Shown piece by piece: positions 43,828 to 52,500 of a DNA stretch of 64,000 nucleotides. Source of the stretch: Dulcicalothrix desertica PCC 7102 (GTDB taxonomy: Bacteria > Cyanobacteriota > Cyanobacteriia > Cyanobacteriales > Nostocaceae); contig NZ_RSCL01000005.1 in assembly GCF_003991905.1 (NCBI RefSeq), positions 124,001-188,000 of the forward strand, in the 5' to 3' direction. The notes below the pieces were generated by a model. It was not told where the DNA came from and made no database searches. It worked only from the letters and a program-made list of their open reading frames with translations. The translations under genes and the position numbers were made by a program. Within the stretch, counting starts at the first letter, position 1; every line of letters starts with the position of its first letter.

Positions 43828-43977
43828 CTACAACTTGTCAACGTGACCTTTAAACGGTTCACCACTGAAAGGTTGTACACCAATATTTGGATAAGAATCG
43901 TGCGTAGGAGCAAAAATTTCCATCGCAGCTTCGCTAATATACTGGGTGACGACTGCTACAATCTTCGAGATAGACAT
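43828..43977 (-). CDS. Small conserved protein, 49 residues
   Basis: A short gene reading MSISKIVAVVTQYISEAAME then IFAPTHDSYPNIGVQPFSGE and ending KGHVDKL. An AAGGGG ribosome-binding sequence lies about 10 bp before the ATG. I recall closely similar small proteins (MSISKIVA...IGVQPFTGEP) in other filamentous cyanobacteria, but no function is known. The N-terminal half is an amphipathic helix. It has its own promoter region to the right and the hairpin at 43778 to the left. Confidence 0.7.
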   Translation of the reverse strand: MSISKIVAVVTQYISEAAMEIFAPTHDSYPNIGVQPFSGEPFKGHVDKL

Positions 43978-44151
43978 AACACTATACCCCTTGTGTGATT
44001 TCTTTAATCACTATTTTTTTGTGATATTCATACTCTAGTTCCGATGACATTAGTTAGCTTATATTCGCAACATATTTAAATTAGATGCAATATTACTTGA
44101 AGTTATTGTGAAGTTCTACTACTGTTTTTTATACTTTTCGTAACATAGCTG

Positions 44152-44378
44152 GCAACGGATGGAACGGATGTAACGGATATACTAAAAACGGGTTAAAACT
44201 AGACTTTTCAAGCAAACGAAAATCTTTAAAATGCGCTCTAAAGCGGGAAAACTCTGTTTACGTTCACGACTCATGACAAAGTTTAATTTTCACCCTTTTG
44301 GGGTATAAGTTATTTGTCATGAACAATGACTTGCTATCTAAAACAAACCATCCTTTACATCCGTTTATCATCCGTTGC
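44152..44378. mobile_element. CGGAT-type MITE-like element, copy 2, with nested sequence
   Basis: Left end GCAACGGATGGAACGGATG and right end CATCCGTTTATCATCCGTTGC match the 99-bp element at 40324 and 61978, but 227 bp separate the outer ends. The extra interior includes GCGGGAAAACTCTGTTTACG, related to the tandem repeat at 98-193. It lies upstream of pncB. Confidence 0.75.
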
Positions 44379-44434
44379 CAATAAATTTAAGTACAACCAT
44401 TACAAAATGTTAAATATTTTATTAATTGAGCATT

Positions 44435-44451
44435 ATATTTACCGTAAATAT
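44435..44451. promoter_or_regulatory. 17-bp palindrome upstream of the NAD operon
   Basis: ATATTTAC and GTAAATAT form a perfect palindrome around one C, about 100 bp upstream of pncB. NrtR is encoded in the same operon and normally binds near such genes, so this is a candidate operator; the link is inference. Confidence 0.4.
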
Positions 44452-44556
44452 ACTATTTCAGCCAGGTTGTCTACTTTCTAGCTTTTGTCACTTGACATTA
44501 TTTTTGGTGAAAACTACCATAATTGTTATAAGCATTCTTCGGAGGCGCCTTTGACA

Positions 44557-45960
44557 ATGACCATTTATTCGGGGTTGGGCTATCTGGAAAGAGACATGCA
44601 GCAATCATCGCTATTTGTGAGTGAGGATGATTGTAGTTTGCTGACAGACCTTTACCAGTTAACAATGTCAGCTTGTTATGTAGGTGAAGGGGTTGAAAAC
44701 AAAAGAGCGAGTTTTGAGCTATTTGTGCGTCGTTTACCATCGGGGTTTGGTTATTTGATTGCAATGGGTTTGGCGCAAGCGTTGGAGTATTTGGAGAAAT
44801 TGCGGTTTAATCAGACGCAAATAGAAGCTTTGAAGCGAACTTCTATTTTTGATAACGCACCAGATAGATTTTGGAAACTACTAGAAAACGCTCGGTTTAC
44901 AGGTGATGTTTGGGCGGTTCCAGAAGGTACCGCTGTCTTTGAAAATGAACCATTTTTACGGGTTGAGGCGCCTCTATGGCAAGCACAGTTAGTAGAGACG
45001 TATTTATTAAATACGATTAATTATCAAACTTTGATTGCAACACGTGCTGCGCGCATTCGTGATGTGGCAGGTGAAAATGCGACGCTGTTGGAGTTTGGAA
45101 CGCGACGTGCGTTTAGTCCTCAAGGCGCCGTGTGGGCGGCACGTGCAGCGTTAGCGGCAGGTTTAGATGCTACATCAAATGTGTTCGCTGCGTTACAGTT
45201 AGGTACGCAACCGAGTGGTACGATGGCTCATGCGTTAGTTATGGCACTTTCAGCACTTGATGGTAGTGAAGACCAGGCGTTTACGGCATTCCATCGTTAT
45301 TTTCCTGGTGCGGCATTATTAATTGATACCTATGATACGGTAGCGGCAGCTAAAAAGTTAGCTGAGAAATTAAATTCTGGAGAAATAGAATTGGCAGGGG
45401 TTAGACTTGATTCTGGAGATTTAGTAAATTTGTCAAATCAAGTACGTTCTTACTTACCAAATGTACCAATTTTTGCCAGTGGAGATTTGGATGAGTGGGA
45501 AATTAGCCGTTTGAAAAAATCAGGCGCCCAAATTGACGGTTATGGTTTAGGTACAAAACTAGTAACGGGTTCTCCTGTGAATGGAGTTTATAAATTAGTA
45601 GAGATAGATAGTATACCTGTAATGAAGCAGTCGAGCGGTAAAACAACATACCCAGGACGAAAACAAATTTTTCGACGTTATGTAAAGAATGACAATGGTA
45701 TTAAACTAGAAAACGACCGTTTGGGGTTAATGACAGAAGAACCATTAGAAGGAGAACAACCTTTATTACAAGTATTTATCAAAGAAGGTATACGTATAAA
45801 ACAGCAAGAAGATTTAGCTACTATCAAAAAACGTACTCAAGCGCAAGTAGCAAGCTTACCTGAGCAAACAAGACAAATAGAAAATAGCCACGCACCGAAA
45901 ATTGTGATATCAGAAGATTTAGAGCAACTGACTCAAATAACCAAAAAAAATCAGAACTAA
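44557..45960 (+). CDS. pncB: Nicotinate phosphoribosyltransferase
   Basis: About 467 residues from the ATG at 44557 (GGAGG 12 bp upstream; a further ATG at 44596 is possible). Recognisable motifs are LLTDLYQLTMSACYV, LPSGFGYLIAMGL, ATLLEFGTRRAFSPQGA, VRLDSGDL near residue 290 and DGYGLGTKLVTG. The enzyme makes nicotinate mononucleotide from nicotinate and PRPP in the NAD salvage pathway. It is the first gene of a NAD module with nadD 3 bp after its stop. Confidence 0.94.
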   Translation: MTIYSGLGYLERDMQQSSLFVSEDDCSLLTDLYQLTMSACYVGEGVENKRASFELFVRRLPSGFGYLIAMGLAQALEYLEKLRFNQTQIEALKRTSIFDNAPDRFWKLLENARFTGDVWAVPEGTAVFENEPFLRVEAPLWQAQLVETYLLNTINYQTLIATRAARIRDVAGENATLLEFGTRRAFSPQGAVWAARAALAAGLDATSNVFAALQLGTQPSGTMAHALVMALSALDGSEDQAFTAFHRYFPGAALLIDTYDTVAAAKKLAEKLNSGEIELAGVRLDSGDLVNLSNQVRSYLPNVPIFASGDLDEWEISRLKKSGAQIDGYGLGTKLVTGSPVNGVYKLVEIDSIPVMKQSSGKTTYPGRKQIFRRYVKNDNGIKLENDRLGLMTEEPLEGEQPLLQVFIKEGIRIKQQEDLATIKKRTQAQVASLPEQTRQIENSHAPKIVISEDLEQLTQITKKNQN

Positions 45961-45963
45961 CTT

Positions 45964-46572
45964 ATGCAAATAGCCTTATTTGGAACAAGTGCCGACCCGC
46001 CAACTGCTGGACATCAAAAAGTATTAAAATGGTTATCAGAATGTTTTGATTTAGTTGCGGTATGGGCGGCAGAAAATCCTTTTAAATCGCATAAAGTATC
46101 ATTAGAGCATCGCGTCATAATGTTACAAATGCTTATTGATGGTATAGAGTCACACCCTAGTAATGTACATTTACAACAAGACCTCAGCAGTTTACGAACT
46201 TTAGAAACGTTAGATAAAGCCAAGCAAAAATGGCATTCGGCAGAGTATACTCTAGTAGTTGGTTCAGATTTGCTTACTCAGCTACCCCGCTGGTATCGAA
46301 TTGAAGATTTATTGCAACAGGTAAAACTTTTGGTAGTACCACGTCCAGGATATGCAATAAATGAAACTAGTATGCTTCGAGTAAAGCAACTAAGCGTTCA
46401 GGGGGGCGCCAAAATAACAATTGCGCCAATAACTGGTTTAGATGTTTCTTCTACATCGTACCGGGAACACGGCAACTCTGATGCTTTAACACCATCTGTA
46501 ATAGACTATATCAATCAACAGCATTTGTACAAATGCCAGGACGTAACTCAAAATTGCCTGAACGCTCGCTAA
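45964..46572 (+). CDS. nadD: Nicotinate-nucleotide adenylyltransferase
   Basis: A 202-residue nucleotidyltransferase with the HxGH-type site GTSADPPTAGHQKVL at the N-terminus and the C-terminal DVSSTSYREHG (the SSTxxR motif). It adenylates nicotinate mononucleotide to deamido-NAD. The start ATG is 3 bp after pncB. Its last 40 bp overlap the nrtR gene in another frame. Confidence 0.93.
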   Translation: MQIALFGTSADPPTAGHQKVLKWLSECFDLVAVWAAENPFKSHKVSLEHRVIMLQMLIDGIESHPSNVHLQQDLSSLRTLETLDKAKQKWHSAEYTLVVGSDLLTQLPRWYRIEDLLQQVKLLVVPRPGYAINETSMLRVKQLSVQGGAKITIAPITGLDVSSTSYREHGNSDALTPSVIDYINQQHLYKCQDVTQNCLNAR

Positions 46573-47279
46573 ATCAACAATCTTTGGCAGATTTCAAAGT
46601 TGGTGTTGATAATGTGATATTTTCAGTAGACACTGCCCAAAATCGGCTATTAGTTCTGTTAGTAATGCGGCAGCAGCAGCCGTTTATCAATTCTTGGAGT
46701 CTTCCTGGTACTCTAGTACGACAAGGAGAGTCTTTAGAAGATGCTGCGTACCGAATTATGTCGGAAAAAATTCGTGTGAATAATCTTTACTTAGAACAGT
46801 TATATACATTTGGTGGACCGAAGCGTGACCCTAGGGAGGATTGCGACAGTTATGGAGTTAGATATTTATCGGTTAGTTATTTTGCTTTAGTCAGATTTGA
46901 AGAAGCCGAACTAATTGCTGATGGAGTGACTGGAATTGCTTGGTATCCTGTTAAAGATGTTCCATTACTAGCATTTGACCATAACGAAATTTTGACATAT
47001 GGACATCGGCGCCTGAAAAACAAGTTGGAATATAGTCCTGTTGCTTTTGATGTGTTGCCTGATATGTTTACTCTTAATGATTTGTATCAGTTATATACAA
47101 CAGTTTTGGGTGAGAATTTTTCTGATTATTCTAATTTCCGTTCCCGACTTTTGAAGTTAGGGTTTTTATCAGATACTGGTGTTAAGGTTTCTAGAGGGGC
47201 TGGGCGCCCTGCTTCTTTGTACCGCTTTGATGCTGATGCTTTTGCACCGTTTAAAAATAAACCTTTGGTTTTTATATAA
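46533..47279 (+). CDS. nrtR: Nudix-related NAD regulator NrtR
   Basis: The 248-residue protein has a Nudix domain whose box is degenerate (LPGTLVRQGESLEDAAYRIM then SEKIRV; the REUxEE acidic residues are mostly lost) followed by a winged-helix tail (LYQLYTTVLGENFSDYSNFR, GRPASLYRFDADAF). This is the architecture of NrtR, an ADP-ribose-responsive repressor of NAD genes, and its location between nadD and nadE supports it. Catalysis is unlikely; ligand binding is expected. It overlaps nadD by 40 bp. Confidence 0.92.
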   Translation: MPGRNSKLPERSLNQQSLADFKVGVDNVIFSVDTAQNRLLVLLVMRQQQPFINSWSLPGTLVRQGESLEDAAYRIMSEKIRVNNLYLEQLYTFGGPKRDPREDCDSYGVRYLSVSYFALVRFEEAELIADGVTGIAWYPVKDVPLLAFDHNEILTYGHRRLKNKLEYSPVAFDVLPDMFTLNDLYQLYTTVLGENFSDYSNFRSRLLKLGFLSDTGVKVSRGAGRPASLYRFDADAFAPFKNKPLVFI

Positions 47280-47294
47280 TATTGGGCAACGTTG

Positions 47295-47682
47295 GCAACG
47301 GATATAACGGATGTAACGGATATAACGGATGATTTATAAATTATAAACAATGACTTTTTTTTCAGATGCTCTTTTTCCCCCCGAATCTACGCTACGGTGT
47401 ACACATAAGTCTTAAAAAGGTCTTGTAGCAGGGGTAGCAGGGGTGGCAGGGGGGGGAAAAGTATGGTTTTTTGAAATCCTCCAACTCTCCAATTGCTTGA
47501 TTTTCCGTACCCCCCCTGCACCTGAAGCTTAAGAACCCCCGATGCCAGAAAGTTGTGTGTACACGACAGCCTTATCAAGGGGGGTCAGGGGGGATTTTCT
47601 AAGGCTATAGTCTCATTCTATACTTTTCAAACATCCTCTTAGAAACGAATCAACTATCCGTTACATCCGTTGTATCCGTTGC
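47295..47682. mobile_element. CGGAT-type MITE-like element, copy 3, with a large insert
   Basis: The left end GCAACGGATATAACGGATG (followed by further CGGAT units) and right end TATCCGTTACATCCGTTG match the other copies, with 388 bp between outer ends. The interior has G-rich and C-rich blocks (GGGGTAGCAGGGG near 47432 and CCCCCCCTGCACC near 47510) that can pair, and GTGTACAC sequences flanking. It fills the whole gap between nrtR and nadE and contains no gene. Confidence 0.7.
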
Positions 47683-47716
47683 CAATATTTTTACCATACC
47701 TACAATATCAACAATT

Positions 47717-49417
47717 ATGAAAATTTCAATTGCACAACTGAATCCTATTATTGGTGATTTGCCGGGAAATGCTGCGAAAATTCTGGATGCTGCACGTAAT
47801 GCGGCTTCGTGTGGCGCCCGTTTGTTGTTAACTCCGGAACTGTCTTTATGTGGGTATCCACCTAGAGATTTATTGTTAAATCCTAGTTTTGTTGAGGCGA
47901 TGAATAGCACGTTACAGCAATTAGCACATGATATTCCAGAGAATTTAGCTGTATTAGTTGGTACTGTTGAGGCAAATGTGAAGTCAAGCATTAACGGTGG
48001 TAAAGGCTTATTTAATAGTATGGCACTGCTGGATGAAGGCAGGATTACACAAGTTTTTCATAAGCGTCTTTTACCAACGTATGATGTTTTTGACGAACAT
48101 CGCTACTTTGAGCCAGGGTTACAAGCTAATCACTTTACCTTAGATGACACTAAGATTGGTGTTACTATTTGTGAGGATTTGTGGAATGATGAAGAGTATT
48201 GGGGAAAACGTAGCTATGCCATCAACCCAATTGCAGATTTAGCGACTCTAGGTGTAGATTTTATCATCAATTTATCTGCTTCTCCTTATAGCGTTAGCAA
48301 ACAAAATTTACGCGAAGCAATGCTACGATACAGCGCGATTCGATATCAGCATCCAATAATATATGTTAATCAAGTTGGTGGTAATGATGATTTATTATTT
48401 GATGGCAACAGTTTTGCACTCAACCGTAAAGGAGAAATTGTTTGTCGGGCAGCAGGTTTTGATACTGATTTAGCATATATTGAATTTGATAGTAACTGTT
48501 CAGGGGGGCGCCACGACTTACTACCAAGTTCGATTATTTCAGCATGTGAAAGCGAAGACGAAGAAATTTGGCGTGCTTTAGTGTTAGGAGTTCGTGACTA
48601 TGCCCAAAAATGCCGCTTTTCTAAAGCTGTTTTAGGTTTAAGCGGTGGTATAGACTCTGCTCTTGTCGCTGCTATTGCCACTGCTGCCCTTGGTAAAGAA
48701 AATGTCCTCGGTATCTTAATGCCCTCACCTTACAGTTCCGACCATTCAATTAGTGATGCCTTGGCACTAAGTGATAACCTTGGTATAAAAACACAAACTA
48801 TTCCTATCGGAAACTTGATGGAAGGGTTTGATAATGCTTTGGTTGGTTTATTTGCAGGTACAGAATTTGGATTAGCCGAAGAAAATATTCAATCTAGAAT
48901 TCGCGGTAATTTACTAATGGCAGTGGCAAACAAATTTGGTTACTTACTACTTTCAACTGGTAACAAATCAGAAATGGCTGTAGGTTACTGTACTTTATAC
49001 GGTGACATGAATGGAGGACTCGCAGTTATTGCCGATGTTCCAAAAACACGAGTTTATTCATTATGTAACTGGTTAAACTCAAATACCGAAATTATCCCCA
49101 ATAATATATTAGTCAAACCACCAAGTGCGGAATTAAAACCCGGACAACTAGACCAAGACTCATTACCAGAATACGAAATCTTGGACGATATTTTACAAAA
49201 ACTCATACACGAACATCAATCTGCTGCTCAAATAGTAGCTGCTGGACATGACCCTGCTACAGTAAACCGAGTCATTCAAATGGTAGCACGCGCAGAATTT
49301 AAACGAAGACAGGCGCCACCAGGAATCAAAATAACAGACCGAGCGTTCGGTACAGGATGGCGAATGCCCATTGCTAGTAACTGGTTAGCGGTAAAAGGCG
49401 CCTATCAAGCACCGTAG
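47717..49417 (+). CDS. nadE: Glutamine-dependent NAD+ synthetase
   Basis: A 566-residue bifunctional enzyme: an N-terminal nitrilase-type glutaminase (Glu in LTPELSLCGYP, Lys in FHKRLLPTYDVF, Cys in VTICEDLWND near residue 150) and a C-terminal ATP-pyrophosphatase synthetase domain (LGLSGGIDSALVAAIA near residue 309). It converts deamido-NAD to NAD using glutamine. It completes the NAD module with pncB, nadD and nrtR. The stop codon lies within a GTAGGCTGGCTGGAGG-type intergenic repeat. Confidence 0.95.
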   Translation: MKISIAQLNPIIGDLPGNAAKILDAARNAASCGARLLLTPELSLCGYPPRDLLLNPSFVEAMNSTLQQLAHDIPENLAVLVGTVEANVKSSINGGKGLFNSMALLDEGRITQVFHKRLLPTYDVFDEHRYFEPGLQANHFTLDDTKIGVTICEDLWNDEEYWGKRSYAINPIADLATLGVDFIINLSASPYSVSKQNLREAMLRYSAIRYQHPIIYVNQVGGNDDLLFDGNSFALNRKGEIVCRAAGFDTDLAYIEFDSNCSGGRHDLLPSSIISACESEDEEIWRALVLGVRDYAQKCRFSKAVLGLSGGIDSALVAAIATAALGKENVLGILMPSPYSSDHSISDALALSDNLGIKTQTIPIGNLMEGFDNALVGLFAGTEFGLAEENIQSRIRGNLLMAVANKFGYLLLSTGNKSEMAVGYCTLYGDMNGGLAVIADVPKTRVYSLCNWLNSNTEIIPNNILVKPPSAELKPGQLDQDSLPEYEILDDILQKLIHEHQSAAQIVAAGHDPATVNRVIQMVARAEFKRRQAPPGIKITDRAFGTGWRMPIASNWLAVKGAYQAP

Positions 49418-49476
49418 GCTGGCTGGAGGAACGGAACCCAACATCAGAAGCATGGAGCATTTGTTAGGTTCCGTCT
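49414..49476. repeat. GTTGGGT-type intergenic repeat after nadE
   Basis: GTAGGCTGGCTGGAGGAACG followed by GAACCCAACA and, 25 bp on, TTGTTAGGTTCCGTC in opposite orientation. The same family appears at 21672-21700 and 21843-21875. It overlaps the nadE stop and can form a hairpin in the 3' untranslated RNA. Confidence 0.75.
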
Positions 49477-49509
49477 TTAGTAAATTTAGCATACCAGGGA
49501 CAATGGTCA

Positions 49510-52500
49510 CTAAATAACAGGAAGGTTAATCATAAACTCGGCGCCTTCCCCAGGTGCTGAATTGACTTTAATAGTTCCACCGTGTTTCTCAACAACAATT
49601 TGGTGAGCAATTGCCAATCCCAACCCCGTACCTTTACCAACGCTTTTAGTAGTAAATAAATGGTCAAAAATACGTTCCTTAACTGACTCGCTTATTCCCT
49701 TTCCATTATCTTTAATACTAATTGTTACTTGTTTTTCGTCTATATTAACCGAGGTTTTAACTGTAATGCGATTAGCGTTGGCTTTAATTTCTGCAAAAGT
49801 ACGTCCGTTATTTGACTCTTCCAAAGCATCAATTGCGTTAGCAAGCAAATTCATAAATACCTGATTTAGTTGACCGGGGAAACACTGCACCTGGGGAATT
49901 TGACCATAGTCTGTTATGACTTCAACTGCTGGACGATTTTCCGAGGCTTTAAGACGGTGTTTGAGGATGAGGATTGTACTGTCGATACCATCATGGATAT
50001 TAAAACTAACTGGTATATCTGTATCTGCACGAGAAAATGTCCGTAAACTATTGGAGATACTTCGGATGCGCTTCACTCCTTCTTTCATTGAAGAAAGTAG
50101 TTTGGGTAAATCTTCGCGCACATATTCTAAGTTTATAGTTTCAATTTCATCTTTAATTTCTGCACCGGGATTGGGAAATTTTTCCTGGTATAAATCAACT
50201 ACACCAAACACATCTTTTACGTAATCAAGTGCGGGTTCTATATTTCCAGCAATAAAGCCAACTGGGTTATTAATCTCATGTGCTACACCTGCAACCAAAT
50301 TACCCAAAGCTGACATTTTTTCATTTTGTACTAGTTGCAGTTGCATCTGCTTTAAGTCTGACAAAGATTGTTCTAATTGTTGAGCATAATTTTGTGCTTG
50401 AGTCGCATAGTCTTGCGCTTGTTTATAAAGACGAGCATTTTCTAAAGAAATTGCCACTTGTGAAACTAACAAGTTAAGAAGTTGTATTCTATCTGTTGTA
50501 AAAGCTCCAGTTATCAGACGATTTTCTAAGTATAATATCCCAGTTAAATTACCTTGGTTGATAATTGGAGTACACAATATACTACGAGGTTGTTCCCGTT
50601 GAATGTAGTCATCAGCTATCCATGCTATTTTTGCAGTTGCATGATCAATTACTAATGTTTCTAGAGTATTTTTTACATAGTAAATAATGCTATGAGGGAT
50701 ATCAAGGCTTTCTGCAATAGGGATAGATTGTAGGACTTTTGTTTCAGTTTCTTGCTGGTTATGAGAAATTTGAGCAATTACTTCAATGACTAAATTGTTA
50801 TCTCTGTGCAACAACAAAGCAGCTTTTTTCGCTCCTGCATTTTCTATCACAACTTGCATGAGGGTAGCAAGCAAATTGTCTAATTGAATTTCGCTAGAAA
50901 TTGTTTGAGATGCTTTAATTACTGCTGGTAAGTCGAGAATTGATGTGGTTGTGGTGCTGGTGGAATGAATGGTGTTAGCAGAGTTTATCAAAATAGTTCC
51001 ACGTTCTGCACTCAAGTTAGGCTCGAATTTGAGAACGGGGGAAAGCAGTTCGGGATAGCGTTTTTCTAAATCATCAACTTTAGCTTTAGCACCCCAACGT
51101 CCATAGCAATAATAAGCATTTGTTATGTAAACTCTAGCAAATTGTTCTCTACCATCATCAAGATATAATTTAGCAGCAAGCTCATTAGCAAGAGCTTCAA
51201 TATTAAGATATTCATTTTCCTTTGCAAGAGAAATAGCGCGGTCGTAGAGCGTAATAGCTTGAAATTTTTGACCTAAAACCCGATGTCGTTCAGCTTCAAC
51301 AAGATAGTATTGATGCAAATGATTCATAGGAGCAGTACTTGCTACTTTATGCAGCTTTTTCTGATTGCTTTGCGCTCGTTTCATCAACTGTTTTTGTTGA
51401 GCAGGTGGAGATTGGTTAAAGAGAGCCAAACAAATTAAAGAGTCATAAAAATAGGAGTTTGGTAAAATAAATGTCGAAGTTGCAGCTTCTGCATATTTTT
51501 TTGCTACATCTGCCGACTCAAGAGCTTGCTGATATTCTCCAAATAAGTAACGAGCAATAGATTGAAATACAGAAGTAAAAAATACACCTGGTTTATCACC
51601 TAATTCTATTTGTAAATTTAATTTTTCTGTTTCATCAAAAACTTCACCTTTGAGAATATGTGGCGATTGAGAATTCCCTTTTAAATTAAGAACTAGTTGA
51701 GCGAGAGCATCAATATAATTCTGTGCAGCTGACTGCTTCAGTTGAGCAACAACATTATGATATATCTGTAATTTATTTTCTAATTTGATTAAATCAAAAC
51801 CACTTAAATAAAGATGTTGGCAGTAAATCATTACTGACCAAGAAGCATATTCAATATCTCCGCTGTTTATACCAGCTTGATAAGCCTCTAACAAAGAATC
51901 TAATGTTGTATTAACATGGTTTTTCCAAGGTTTTATGAAGGCGTAAACCATGAAAATAACTTTACATTCAATCTCTTTAGCATTAAAGGCTTGGAGAATT
52001 TTTAAAGAAAGTTCTCCAAACTGATAACCTGTTTGGACATTCCCTAAAATTCCACATAGAATTAATGCGTAGCAGACATATCCAAATGCAGACAGACGAT
52101 GGTTTCCCATTTTCAGACACAGATTAAGATTTTTAAATACTAGTAGTGCCATCAACTTGGGTGAACTAATATAAGCAGCAGAAACTACGCTGAATAATAG
52201 GCGAGTCGCTGCTATTGTCTCAGAATGATTCATTCTTGGTAAGCTCACCAAAGCATCCACTGGTTTCCCAGCTAATGCAATCTTGGTTCCAACTAAACCT
52301 AGTAAAACTTGTGCCATACTCGGTTGGGTTGGTAATTGAATACCGAGTGTATTTAAAATATATAAAGCAGCATTAATCGCTTTTGGTGATTGATTTTGTG
52401 CGACATAAGCTTGAATTTTTATTTCGTAAACTCTTACTTGGTCTGAAATTTTTTTACTATGCTTTATAATTGTTTGAGCATTTTCTTCCATCTGGTCAAA

